This document shows positions 15,216 through 23,402 of a DNA stretch of 39,124 nt, piece after piece. The position numbers and the translations under genes are program-made. The notes beneath the pieces are model-generated. The model searched no databases, was not told the origin of the DNA, and worked only from the letters and a program-made list of their open reading frames with translations. Numbering within the stretch: position 1 is the first letter of the stretch; every line of letters starts with the position of its first letter. Location of the stretch: NCBI RefSeq assembly GCF_003611675.1, contig NZ_RAWA01000039.1:1-39124 (forward strand), given 5' to 3'. The DNA comes from Corallococcus sp. CA053C. Lineage in GTDB: Bacteria > Myxococcota > Myxococcia > Myxococcales > Myxococcaceae.

Positions 15216-17192
15216 ATGAACTCCACAGACCCCACTCCGGAACGTCTCCAGGATGCCGCGCACGCGCCGCGCGCGGCCATCCTGATGGTGGATGACCACC
15301 CGGCCAACCTGCTGGCCCTGGAGGCCATCCTCGAGCCCCTGGGCCAGGAGCTGGTGAAGGCCACGAGCGGCGAGGATGCGCTCAAGCAGCTGCTCCAGCG
15401 GGACTTCGCGGTCATCCTGATGGACGTGCAGATGCCGGGGCTGGACGGGTTCCAGACGGCGGCGCTCATCAAGCAGCGCGAGCGCACGCGCACCATCCCC
15501 ATCATCTTCCTCACCGCGCTCAGCCGTGACGCGGCCCACGTCTTCAAGGGCTACGCGCACGGCGCGGTGGACTACCTGCTCAAGCCCTTCGACCCGGAGA
15601 TCCTCCGCTCGAAGGTCAGCGTCTTCGTGGACCTGTTCCTCAAGGAGCAGCAGCTCCAGCGCCAGGCGGCGCTCTTGCGTCAGCGCGACCGAGAGATGCT
15701 GGAGCGCCAGAGCGCGCTGCGCTACCGGCGCCTCACGGAGTCCCTGCCGGAGCCCATGTGGGCCGCGCGCGCCGACGGGGCGCTGACGTACGCCAACCGG
15801 GCGTGGCGCGACTACACCGGCCACCAGGAGGGCTATGAGCTGTCGCTCGCGGCCTTCCTGCAGGACGTGCACCCGGCGGACCGCGAGCGGATGCGCGGCG
15901 AGTGGGGCGAGGCCGTGTCCATGCAGGTGCAGGGCAGCGCGAACGAGTTCCGGCTGCGGCGCAAGGACGGCGTCTACCGCTGGCACCTGGCGCGCGCGGT
16001 GCCGGAGCACGACGAGCACGGGGCGCTGGTGGGGTGGCTGGCCATCGCCACGGACATCGACGACAAGCGCCGCGCGGAGGAGGCGCTGGGGCGCTTCAAG
16101 ACGACGCTGGACGCGACGCTGGACTGCGTCCTGATGTTCTCCCCGGACACGCTCACGCTCGCGTACGCCAACGCGGGCGCGGCCAAGCAGCTCAACTCCA
16201 GCGTGGATGAATTGGTGGGCCTGTCGGTGCTGGAGGTGGAGAGCGCCTTCGACGAGACGGGCTTCCGCAAGCTGCTGGCGCCGCTGATGTCCGGCACGCT
16301 GCCGTCACAGACGTACTCCACCAACCACCGGCGCCGCGACGGCACGGAGGTGCCGGTGGAGGTGGTGCTCCAGTACGTGGCGGAGGGCGAGGGCCCGGGC
16401 CGCTTCATCTCCGTGGCGCGTGACATCACGGAGCGTCAGCGGGCGGAGACGGCGCTGCGGCTGGCGAGCGAGGCGAAGGACGCGTTCCTCGCCGCCGCGA
16501 GCCACGAGCTGCGCACGCCGCTGGCGGCCGCGAAGGGCCACGCGCACCTGGCGCTGCTGAAGCTGGGCGGGCAGACGGAGGCCGGCCCCGGCAAGTCGCT
16601 GCAGATCATCAACCGGCAGATCGACCGGATGGCGAAGCTGGTGGAGGACCTGCTGGACATCAGCCGCCTGCAGGCCGGGCGTCTGTCGTTGGAGCTGGAG
16701 CGGTTTGATTTGTCCCAGCTCGTGGTGGAGACGCGGGACCGGATGGCGGTGCTGTCGCAGACGCACGAGCTGAAGGTGGAGGTGCCGGACCACCTGGAGG
16801 GCACGTGGGACCGCGGGCGGTTGGACCAGGTGCTGACGAACCTGTTGTCCAACGCCATCCGCTACTCGCCCGAGGGTGGGCAGGTGGTGGTGCGCCTGGT
16901 GGCGGAGGGCGACACCGGCGTGCACCTGTGCGTGAAGGACCAGGGGGTGGGCATCCCCCTTGAGAAGCAGCGGCTCATCTTCGAGCGCTTCGGCCGCGCG
17001 CACGGCAGCAAGTACGGAGGCCTGGGGCTGGGGCTGACCATCAGCCAGGGCATCGTGGAGCAGCACGGCGGCCGCATCTGGGCGGAGTCCACGGGCAAGG
17101 CGGGCGACGGCTCCACCTTCAACGTCTGGCTGCCCCGCCACACCGCGTCGCATGCCGCGACGCCGACGGACGTGTCGCGCACGCCGAGCTGA
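15216..17192 (+). CDS. Hybrid sensor histidine kinase, receiver-PAS-PAS-HisKA-HATPase
   Basis: A 658-aa soluble kinase. An N-terminal receiver (about 20-135) has phospho-acceptor Asp70 in ILMDVQMPGLDG and Lys in YLLKPFD. A coiled coil follows. PAS/PAC 1 (about 170-290; RRLTESLPEPMWAARADGAL to the ATDIDD PAC end), PAS 2 (about 295-410; to VARDITERQ), HisKA with His430 in SHELRTPL, and HATPase_c with N box NLLSNAIRYSPEGG, DQGVGIP and GGLGLGLTIS complete it. The receiver-first order is typical of kinases that take a phosphoryl group from an upstream kinase, and the poly-HAMP kinase is 118 bp upstream on the same strand. ATG 15216 has no strong Shine-Dalgarno sequence. A GTG at 15090 overlapping the upstream stop is possible, but the extra codons look non-coding. 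Confidence 0.9.
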   Translation: MNSTDPTPERLQDAAHAPRAAILMVDDHPANLLALEAILEPLGQELVKATSGEDALKQLLQRDFAVILMDVQMPGLDGFQTAALIKQRERTRTIPIIFLTALSRDAAHVFKGYAHGAVDYLLKPFDPEILRSKVSVFVDLFLKEQQLQRQAALLRQRDREMLERQSALRYRRLTESLPEPMWAARADGALTYANRAWRDYTGHQEGYELSLAAFLQDVHPADRERMRGEWGEAVSMQVQGSANEFRLRRKDGVYRWHLARAVPEHDEHGALVGWLAIATDIDDKRRAEEALGRFKTTLDATLDCVLMFSPDTLTLAYANAGAAKQLNSSVDELVGLSVLEVESAFDETGFRKLLAPLMSGTLPSQTYSTNHRRRDGTEVPVEVVLQYVAEGEGPGRFISVARDITERQRAETALRLASEAKDAFLAAASHELRTPLAAAKGHAHLALLKLGGQTEAGPGKSLQIINRQIDRMAKLVEDLLDISRLQAGRLSLELERFDLSQLVVETRDRMAVLSQTHELKVEVPDHLEGTWDRGRLDQVLTNLLSNAIRYSPEGGQVVVRLVAEGDTGVHLCVKDQGVGIPLEKQRLIFERFGRAHGSKYGGLGLGLTISQGIVEQHGGRIWAESTGKAGDGSTFNVWLPRHTASHAATPTDVSRTPS

Positions 17193-17337
17193 AGCGGCGG
17201 TGACGGCCGCACCCTGCGGGACGCGGCCGCGTTCATCAGGGACGCGGCCCGCGCCGTGAAGGGGCGTGCGTCCGCGGGCGCGGTGGGCTTCCAGGGGCCC
17301 GGCACGGCGCATGCTCAGGTGGGACGCAGGAGGCTTC

Positions 17338-19272
17338 ATGCCCACGCGTCCCAACATCCTGCTGCTCACGGTCGACCAGCTCCAGTTCCCCCGCTTCGCC
17401 TATGGCCCGGATGGCGGCTTCCTGCCGGGCCTCAAGGACATCCTGGGGTTCGTGACGGAGGGCGGGGAGGACAACCCCTTCCGGAAGTTCTTCCCTGGCT
17501 TCGAGGCGCTGCGCCAGAACGCCGCGGTCTTCCGCAACCACACCATCGCGGCGTCGGCGTGCACGCCCAGCCGCGCGGTCATCTACACGGGGCAGTACGG
17601 CACGCGCACGGGCGTCACGCAGACGGACGGCCTGTTCAAGAGCGGTGACGCGGCGGCCTTCCCGTGGCTCGCGGCGGATGGGATTCCGACGCTGGGCCAC
17701 TGGTTCCAGAAGGCCGGCTACCACACGCACTACTTCGGCAAGTGGCACGTGAGCAATCCGCCGGAGCACACGCTCCAGCGGTATGGCTTTGACGACTGGG
17801 AGCTGTCGTATCCGGAGCCGCACGGGGCCTCCATCAACAACCTGGGCGCCTTCCGCGACGTGGGCTTCGCGGACCTCACGTGTGACTTCCTGCGAAGGAT
17901 GGCCTTGGGACAGCCCTACAACCGCGCGCTCGCGAACCAGTCGTATGCGGCACCCCGGGCGGAGGCGCCGGACGGGAGCGTGCAGCCGTGGTTCGCGGTC
18001 GCGTCGTTCACCAACCCGCATGACATCGCGACGTATCCCATCCTGCCGCGGCAGTTGGATCCTTCCTCCCCCAAGCTGGGGCCGCTGGTGGTGCCGGCCG
18101 AGGGCCAGCCGTCCGTCACGCCGGTGGCGGGCACCTTCACGGTGCCGCTGAACCCGCTGGGGTTCCCGCAGGAGAACGCGAACCTACCGACGAACCTGCG
18201 TGACACGCTGGCCAACAAGCCGAGCTGTCAGCGCGACTACGCGTACAAGCTGGGGCTGGCGCTCGCGGCGAAGACGGGGCTGACGCTGCACCAGGCGAAG
18301 GAGGGCATCGACCCGGTGACGGTCACGCTCAACTCGGGCATCCCCTTCCAGCTCACGGCGGATCCGGACGAGGCGGCGCTGCGCTTCCAGCAGTACTACG
18401 CGTGGCTCATCTCCCTGGTGGACGGGCACATCGCGCGGGTGCTCCAGACGCTCGATGACAGCGGCCTGCGAAAGAACACGCTGGTGGTGTTCCTCTCCGA
18501 CCACGGGGAATACGGCGCCGCCCACGGCTACCTGATGGAGAAGTGGCACACGTCCTACCAGGAGGCGCTGCACGTGCCGCTGGTGGTGCAGTTCCCCCAG
18601 GCGCAGGAGACGCGCTACATCGACGCGCTCACGAGCCACGCGGACGTGGCGCCCACGCTGCTGGGGTTGGCGGGCATTCCGCGTGAGGAACTCGCGGCCA
18701 TCCGCACGGACCTGCGGTTGCACCGGCCAGTGCCGCCCTTCGTCGGCGCGGACCTGAGCCCGCTCGCGCGCGGAGAGACGAAGACCGTCACGGAGCCCAA
18801 TGGCACCCCGCGAGAGGGCGTGCTCTTCATCACCGACGACGAAATCACGGAGCCGCTGCCGCGCACCGGGGATCCGCACCAGATGCACGACGACGCGCTG
18901 TTCTCCGTGTACGCGCGCGCGGTGGAGGCGCTGCGCGAGGGCAGCACGCGGGCGGGCAAGGTGCCCGGACTGAAGCCCGGCGCGGTGTGCCAGCCGAATC
19001 ACATCCGCTGCGTGCGAACGCCGCGCTGGAAGCTCGCGCGCACGTGGGACCCGTCCGGGGAGCACGCGGACGAGTGGGAGCTCTACGACATGAAGAACGA
19101 CCCGCTGGAGATGGAGAACCTGCTCGTCTTCGACGGGCCCTTCCCGACCGTGGTTCCGCAGCTGCCCAAGGGGCTGACCCGCGCGGAGGTGGAGGAGGCG
19201 GCGAAGGAGACCCACGCGCTGCTCGGGAAGTACGAAGCGGAGAAGCTGTCGCCCTGGCCGCAGGCGCGCTGA
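17338..19272 (+). CDS. Sulfatase family hydrolase, Cys-type
   Basis: A 644-aa alkaline-phosphatase-superfamily sulfatase. Cys75 in ACTPSRAVIYTGQYG is the C-x-P-S-R signature in which Cys is converted to formylglycine by formylglycine-generating enzyme. Other family features are PNILLLTVDQ at the N-terminus (metal Asp), GKWH at 134-137, and SDHGE at 387-391. A C-terminal block, PRWKLARTWDP then WELYDMKNDPLEMENL, is typical of arylsulfatases and choline-sulfatase-like enzymes. The ATG at 17338 follows a perfect AGGAGG. No signal peptide is present, so the enzyme appears cytoplasmic, or the maturation route is unusual. The substrate (sulfate ester, phosphonate or sulfamate) cannot be determined. 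It stands alone downstream of the kinases and meets the toxin/immunity block tail to tail. Confidence 0.92.
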   Translation: MPTRPNILLLTVDQLQFPRFAYGPDGGFLPGLKDILGFVTEGGEDNPFRKFFPGFEALRQNAAVFRNHTIAASACTPSRAVIYTGQYGTRTGVTQTDGLFKSGDAAAFPWLAADGIPTLGHWFQKAGYHTHYFGKWHVSNPPEHTLQRYGFDDWELSYPEPHGASINNLGAFRDVGFADLTCDFLRRMALGQPYNRALANQSYAAPRAEAPDGSVQPWFAVASFTNPHDIATYPILPRQLDPSSPKLGPLVVPAEGQPSVTPVAGTFTVPLNPLGFPQENANLPTNLRDTLANKPSCQRDYAYKLGLALAAKTGLTLHQAKEGIDPVTVTLNSGIPFQLTADPDEAALRFQQYYAWLISLVDGHIARVLQTLDDSGLRKNTLVVFLSDHGEYGAAHGYLMEKWHTSYQEALHVPLVVQFPQAQETRYIDALTSHADVAPTLLGLAGIPREELAAIRTDLRLHRPVPPFVGADLSPLARGETKTVTEPNGTPREGVLFITDDEITEPLPRTGDPHQMHDDALFSVYARAVEALREGSTRAGKVPGLKPGAVCQPNHIRCVRTPRWKLARTWDPSGEHADEWELYDMKNDPLEMENLLVFDGPFPTVVPQLPKGLTRAEVEEAAKETHALLGKYEAEKLSPWPQAR

Positions 19273-19278
19273 CGCGCC
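19263..19278. terminator. Possible shared hairpin terminator
   Basis: GGCGCG-CTGA-CGCGCC (19263-19278) is a short stem with a tetraloop that contains the sulfatase stop codon. It lies in the 9-bp convergent junction with the immunity gene (stop at 19282). No clear T-tract follows on either strand, so termination is only suggested. Confidence 0.35.
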
Positions 19279-19281
19279 GGC

Positions 19282-20187
19282 TTACTGGCTGAGCCGCCGG
19301 AGCCAGGTGTGCAGGTATCTCAGGGGCTCGTCGCTGTGCTCCTTGTAGACAAAAGGCTCAAGCCGGTGTGCCAGCGCGCGGTATTGGGGCGGGATGCCGC
19401 CCTTCTGGGTGTCGATGGTGTCGGGCCATTCACCCAGGGACAGCATCACGCGTTGACTGTCCAGGGAGAGCACGGAGACCTCTGGGAAGGGGAGTGCATG
19501 CCGCAGGCCCTCACTGCCGCCGAGCTGTCCCAGCAGGGGCTGGCCCACGAAGGTGAGCCAGGACGCGCTCCGGGCATGGGGGCCGATGACCGCGCTGGTA
19601 TCGTCCACATGATAGAGGTCCAGACCTGGATAGCGATCTCGGAGCGCATCAAGGAGTGTCCAGTCCGATGCGCCCCAGTACCCGTGGGGCGCGACGATGG
19701 CGAAGCTCGCGTAGCCGAAGCTGAAGGGCAGCTCCCACGCGAGCTTGAAGGCCAGGGCGCGCAGGTGGTCCGGTCCGTGCTCCAGCAGGAACTCGGTGGG
19801 AAACGTGAAGGACACCGCGGTGGCGGGGTCTTCATGGAAGGGGCTGTCGAGTCGCCGACCGTAATATTCGACCTGGTAGCCCCCGGTCTCGCTGTCGCTC
19901 TCCAACAACTCGGCGGTCATGGCGGCTCTCCAGGGACGTCCAAGCATCTCCTGCCGGTTGTGCTCCCAACCCTTGTCATCGAGCGGGACCATGTCGCCGT
20001 CATCAGACACGTACCAATTCAGTGAATGGGGAGGGATGGCCTGGACGTAGGTCTGCACGGCACGCCATATGGCGGGAGCCACTTCTTTGTGTTCACGGTG
20101 GATGAAGAAGCAGAGAACAACGCCGTCACGCCCCGTGAGCCAACCGCGCTTGCCGTGTAGCCGGATGACAGGAAAAGCCTCGTTCAT
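19282..20187 (-). CDS. DUF3396-type immunity protein, cassette 1
   Basis: A 301-aa soluble protein. It matches the DUF3396/TsiV immunity family known to neutralise VRR-Nuc/REase-fold toxins: an N-terminal strand followed by FFIHREHKEVAPAIWRA, then SFTFPTEFLLEHGPDHLRAL, AWELPFSFGYASFA and the C-terminal GGIPPQYRALAHRLEPF. Its ATG at 20187 overlaps the stop of the upstream toxin (ATGA, 20184-20187), implying translational coupling. The paralogue at 20999-21907 shares the core, but differs in the N-terminal 20 residues, a loop at ~60-105, the 165-185 region and the C-terminus, where toxin specificity would be expected. It is the last gene of the minus-strand block. Confidence 0.8.
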   Translation of the reverse strand: MNEAFPVIRLHGKRGWLTGRDGVVLCFFIHREHKEVAPAIWRAVQTYVQAIPPHSLNWYVSDDGDMVPLDDKGWEHNRQEMLGRPWRAAMTAELLESDSETGGYQVEYYGRRLDSPFHEDPATAVSFTFPTEFLLEHGPDHLRALAFKLAWELPFSFGYASFAIVAPHGYWGASDWTLLDALRDRYPGLDLYHVDDTSAVIGPHARSASWLTFVGQPLLGQLGGSEGLRHALPFPEVSVLSLDSQRVMLSLGEWPDTIDTQKGGIPPQYRALAHRLEPFVYKEHSDEPLRYLHTWLRRLSQ

Positions 20188-20969
20188 GGCGGCAATACTC
20201 CCTTGACCGGTGAGATGAGGAGTGCTCGCCCGCCCAACGCTGTCTGGTAGACATCCCGTTGAGACTGGTTGGCATAGGGACTGCTGCCTCCATACTTGGT
20301 CCAGCGGGGCGGATTGTCCTCAGGGCAGGGGAACTTGAAGTCCAGGATGAGCGCCGCCTTCAGCAGGTTGCGATCCGCATGGAGGACAAGGTCCGGCTTG
20401 ATGGTTCCCCAGAGCTCCTCGGTGCAGTCCTCGGCGATGAGGCGCGCTTCCTTCTCCCGGCTCATCGTCTCCACGACCTTGGCATTTGGATAGTAGCGAT
20501 AGCGCTGCTCGATGCTGAAGGGCGCGGGCCACAGCGCCTCCAGCACCTCGCGCGCGCACTCCAGCGCGAGCACATGCTTCCGCCGTCCCAGTTGCATGGC
20601 CCGGGTGACGGGCTTGCCGCAGGCGTCCTGCTCCACCACCTCGCCGCACTCAGCCCGTGTCGGTGGCCGGTCGTGGAAGAAGAGGGCATTGCCCCGACGC
20701 TCGGCCCGGACGGCACACTCCGCGAGGCGCTCCTCCAACTCTCCCGCCGCCTCGTGGGTCTGCATCATCGCAAGAAGCGCTGGGACGGACTGGACCAACG
20801 TCGAGGCCACCGCCCGCGAGGCCACAGCCCTCTCCGCCACGAGGGCCGCATGACGGACGCTCCCGACGGTCTCCGTGTCGAGCCGCAGGTCCCCGCGCGT
20901 GGAACGCCGGGGGCCGCTGGCACAGGCCGTCAGCAGGGCACAGGCCACCCAGACAGAGACATGACGCAT
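20184..20969 (-). CDS. SitA-like lipoprotein toxin with PD-(D/E)XK nuclease core, cassette 1
   Basis: A 261-aa lipoprotein. MRHVSVWVACALLTAC has a lipobox (LTAC) with Cys16. A helical Ala/Glu-rich region is followed by EQRYRYYPNAKVV, KPDLVLHADR (Asp193), ALILDFKFPCP (Asp210-x-Lys212) and a YQTAL helix. The E...PD...DxK order is the restriction-endonuclease-fold active site, and the best family guess is Tox-REase-5. Known elsewhere: SitA toxins of Myxococcus xanthus are lipoproteins passed between cells by outer-membrane exchange and neutralised by an adjacent SitI. Here the partner is a DUF3396-type immunity gene overlapping by ATGA. The ATG at 20969 was chosen because it begins the signal peptide. 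It starts 29 bp after the preceding immunity gene. Confidence 0.75.
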   Translation of the reverse strand: MRHVSVWVACALLTACASGPRRSTRGDLRLDTETVGSVRHAALVAERAVASRAVASTLVQSVPALLAMMQTHEAAGELEERLAECAVRAERRGNALFFHDRPPTRAECGEVVEQDACGKPVTRAMQLGRRKHVLALECAREVLEALWPAPFSIEQRYRYYPNAKVVETMSREKEARLIAEDCTEELWGTIKPDLVLHADRNLLKAALILDFKFPCPEDNPPRWTKYGGSSPYANQSQRDVYQTALGGRALLISPVKGVLPP

Positions 20970-20998
20970 CCTTATCCAGGACTGGGAGAACAGTGTGC

Positions 20999-21907
20999 TC
21001 ACCGGCCGAGCCGCAGGATCCATTGGTAGTTGTAGTCCGGGGCGAACCTGGGGTCCTCTTTGTAGACGAAGGGTTTCAGTTGGAGCGCCAGCGCCCGGTA
21101 CTGGGGCGGGATACCGCCCTTCTCGGTGTCGATGGCATCAGGCCACTCGCTCAGGGTGATCATCAGGCGTTGGCTGTCCAGGGACAGGAGGGAGACCTCC
21201 GGGAAGGGAAGTGCGCGTCGCAGGCTTTCGATACCGCCGAGCCGGCCGAGCAGGGGTTGCCCCAGGAAGGTGAGCCAGGAGGCGCTCCGGGCCTGGGCGC
21301 CGATGCGCGAACTGGTATCCCTCACATGGTAGAAGTCCATGCCCAGGTAGCGGGTGAGGAACGCATCGAGGAGCTCGAAATCAGGCGAGCCCCAGATGCC
21401 GTGGTGTTTGACGACGGCGAGGCTGGCGTAGCCGAAGCTGAAGGGCAGCTCCCACGCGAGCTTGAAGACCAAGGCGCGGAAGTGGTCCGGACCATGCTCC
21501 AGGAGATATTCGGTGGGGAACGTGAAGGACACCGTCGTGGCGGGGGCTTCGTAGAAAGGGTCATCGAGTCGCCGCCCGTAGTACTCGAACATATAGTCAC
21601 GAGACTCGCCGGGATCCTCGAACAACCCGACGCTCCAGGCGAGTGCCGAGGGGCGTTCGAACATCTCCTTGCGTATGACCTCCCACCCCTTGTCATCAAG
21701 TGGGTCCCAATCACCATCGTCCGTGGGATACCAGCTCAGTGAGTTGGGAGGAATTGCATGAAGGTAGGTCTGCAAGGCGCGCCAGATGGCGGGAGCTACC
21801 TCTTCGTGTTCACGGTGGATGAAGAAGGAGACAACGATGCCGTCGCGGGCCACGAGCCTGTCGTCGTAGGAGGAGCGAAGGCGGAAGATGGGAATGTTCT
21901 CCCTCAT
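20999..21907 (-). CDS. DUF3396-type immunity protein, cassette 2
   Basis: A 302-aa paralogue of the immunity protein at 19282-20187. It keeps FFIHREHEEVAPAIWRA, SFTFPTEYLLEHGPDH, WELPFSFGYASLA, ARSASWLTFLGQPLLG and GGIPPQYRALA, but its N-terminus, the 60-105 loop and the C-terminal ~15 residues differ strongly. That pattern fits conserved fold plus diversified toxin-contact surface. The ATG at 21907 overlaps the upstream toxin stop (ATGA, 21904-21907), so one ribosome pass can make both proteins. No signal peptide, as expected for an immunity protein acting in the cytoplasm against a nuclease. Confidence 0.8.
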   Translation of the reverse strand: MRENIPIFRLRSSYDDRLVARDGIVVSFFIHREHEEVAPAIWRALQTYLHAIPPNSLSWYPTDDGDWDPLDDKGWEVIRKEMFERPSALAWSVGLFEDPGESRDYMFEYYGRRLDDPFYEAPATTVSFTFPTEYLLEHGPDHFRALVFKLAWELPFSFGYASLAVVKHHGIWGSPDFELLDAFLTRYLGMDFYHVRDTSSRIGAQARSASWLTFLGQPLLGRLGGIESLRRALPFPEVSLLSLDSQRLMITLSEWPDAIDTEKGGIPPQYRALALQLKPFVYKEDPRFAPDYNYQWILRLGR

Positions 21908-22719
21908 GGACTCACCACGCCCTCACGTGGCGAGATCATCAAGGCGCGCCCGTCCAGCGCCTCTCTGTAGAGGTCGCCTTGCTTCTGGCCGAAGTAGACA
22001 CTGTTTCTTCCATACTTCGTCCACTCTGCCTGATTGGTCTCAGGGCAGGGGAACTTGAAGTCCAGGATGAGTGCCGCCTTCAGCAGGTTGCGATCCGCAT
22101 GGAGGACGAGGTCCGGCTTGATGGTCCCCCGGAGTTCCCCGGTGCAGTCCTCGGCGATGAGGCGCGCTTCCTTCTCCCGACTGATGGTCTCCACGACCTT
22201 GGCATGTGGATAGTAGCGATAGCGCTGCTCGATGCTGAAGGGCGCGGGCCACAGCGCCTCCAGCACCTCGCGGGCGCACTCCAGCGCGAGCACGTGCTTC
22301 CGCCGTCCCAGTTGCATGGCCCGGGTGACGGGCTTGCCACAGGCGTCCTGCTCCACCACCTCGCTGCATTCTGCCCGTGTTGGTGGCCGGTCGTGGAAGA
22401 AGAGGGCATTGCCCCGACGCTCGGCCCGGACGGCGCACTCCACGAGGCGTTGCTCCAACTCCCCCGCCGCCTCGTGGCTCTGCAGCATGGCAAGAAGCGC
22501 CGGGACGGACCGGACCAGCGTCGAGGCCACGGCCCGCGAGGCCGCAGCCCTCTCCGCCACGAGGGCGGCATGGCGGACGCTCCCGACGGTCTCCGTGTCA
22601 AACCGCAGGTCCCCGTGCGTGGAGCGTTGAGGGCCGCTGGCACAGGCCGTCAGCAGGGCACAGGCCACCCAGAGAGACGCATGACCCGGAGCGGAAGGCA
22701 CGGCGCCGACTCTACTCAC
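21904..22719 (-). CDS. SitA-like lipoprotein toxin with PD-(D/E)XK nuclease core, cassette 2
   Basis: About 271 aa with the same architecture as cassette 1: LWVACALLTAC lipobox (Cys26), helical region, then KPDLVLHADR and ALILDFKFPCP (Asp203, Asp220, Lys222). Compared with cassette 1 the ~202 residues up to FPCPE differ at 14 positions, whereas the last 44 share only about 24. The leader differs: a net 7-nt difference near 22680 puts the ATG used by cassette 1 out of frame. The start given is GTG 22719, which forms a GTGA overlap with the drmC stop. GTG 22710 and 22701 or ATG 22737 are alternatives. The longer n-region may weaken export, but one Arg plus a hydrophobic core and the lipobox remain. 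Confidence 0.7.
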   Translation of the reverse strand: MSRVGAVPSAPGHASLWVACALLTACASGPQRSTHGDLRFDTETVGSVRHAALVAERAAASRAVASTLVRSVPALLAMLQSHEAAGELEQRLVECAVRAERRGNALFFHDRPPTRAECSEVVEQDACGKPVTRAMQLGRRKHVLALECAREVLEALWPAPFSIEQRYRYYPHAKVVETISREKEARLIAEDCTGELRGTIKPDLVLHADRNLLKAALILDFKFPCPETNQAEWTKYGRNSVYFGQKQGDLYREALDGRALMISPREGVVSP

Positions 22720-23402
22720 ACGACCCGCGTGAACCACCCTCCCGTGAAGAACTGGGCTTCAAGCACCGCGGCCAGCCGTGCATCCTCCAGCAGCACGCCC
22801 ACCTCGATGTTCCGCGTCTGCCCCCGGTCGGTGAAGTTCGCGGATGTGATGAAGACCCGGCGTGCGTCCACCACGACGCACTTCGCGTGCAGGCTGGCGA
22901 AGACGCCCTTCTCCGGAGTGAACCCGTAGAGCTCCGGGAAGGGCGGGCCAAACGGCCAATGCTCCCGCAGGAACCCGCTGGCGACGTCGGCGCTGGCGAA
23001 GAGCCTGCAGGTCACACCCCGTTGGAGCGCCGCGTGCAGCGGCCGCAAGACGTCCGCCGCATGGTCGAACGCGAACCCCGCCAGCAGGACGGTCGTCGAG
23101 GCTTCCCGGAACAGGCTCGCCAGCACGACCGCCGTGTCCCGGGCCCCGCTCCAGCGGGACTCCGGCCCGGTCCAGACCAGCTCCGGCCGTCGCGGGCCCT
23201 TGCGTCGCTCGGCGATGACCGCGCCGAGGAGCGCGAGGACTCCGTCCCGACCCAGCCCATTCAGTGCCAGCACCTGGTCCGCGAGCACTTCGAGCCCCTC
23301 CCCACGCACGCCCAACCGCGACAGCGGAAACGAGAGTCGATGCCCCGTGAGCGACGCGTGGAGCCGCTCCAGGTCCGAGGTCGAGACGCCACTCAGGTCC
23401 AC
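22716..23402 (-). CDS. drmC: DISARM protein DrmC, phospholipase D-like
   Basis: A 228-aa protein with one HKD motif: H172-x-K174-x4-D179 and, after seven residues, S187-x-N189 in FITSANF, the signature of the PLDc_2 domain. A segment with WTGPESRW and TVLLAGFAFDH forms the preceding fold. A single HKD means that dimerisation would be needed for catalysis. DrmC is the phospholipase-D component of DISARM; published work found it dispensable for defence in a tested class 2 system. GTG 23402 overlaps the drmB stop by 10 nt, and the drmC stop overlaps the GTG of the downstream toxin. An upstream start would add residues encoded within drmB that have no family match. Confidence 0.88.
   Translation of the reverse strand: MDLSGVSTSDLERLHASLTGHRLSFPLSRLGVRGEGLEVLADQVLALNGLGRDGVLALLGAVIAERRKGPRRPELVWTGPESRWSGARDTAVVLASLFREASTTVLLAGFAFDHAADVLRPLHAALQRGVTCRLFASADVASGFLREHWPFGPPFPELYGFTPEKGVFASLHAKCVVVDARRVFITSANFTDRGQTRNIEVGVLLEDARLAAVLEAQFFTGGWFTRVV

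Larger units (their letters stand above)
19282..22719 (-). repeat. Tandem duplication of a toxin/immunity cassette
   Basis: Two ~1.7-kb units, 22719-20999 and 20969-19282, each encode toxin then immunity. The toxin gene DNA is nearly identical over most of its length (for example around 20500-20620 and 22220-22340). The toxin 3' ends and the immunity genes have diverged. The units are separated by 29 bp. Confidence 0.9.

Noticed and set aside
19282-22719. Interpretation of the toxins as type VI secretion effectors.
   Set aside because: No VgrG, PAAR, Hcp or adaptor gene is nearby, and both toxins carry lipoprotein signal peptides, which fits outer-membrane exchange or lipoprotein delivery better. 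The DUF3396 name comes from type VI work but does not fix the route.
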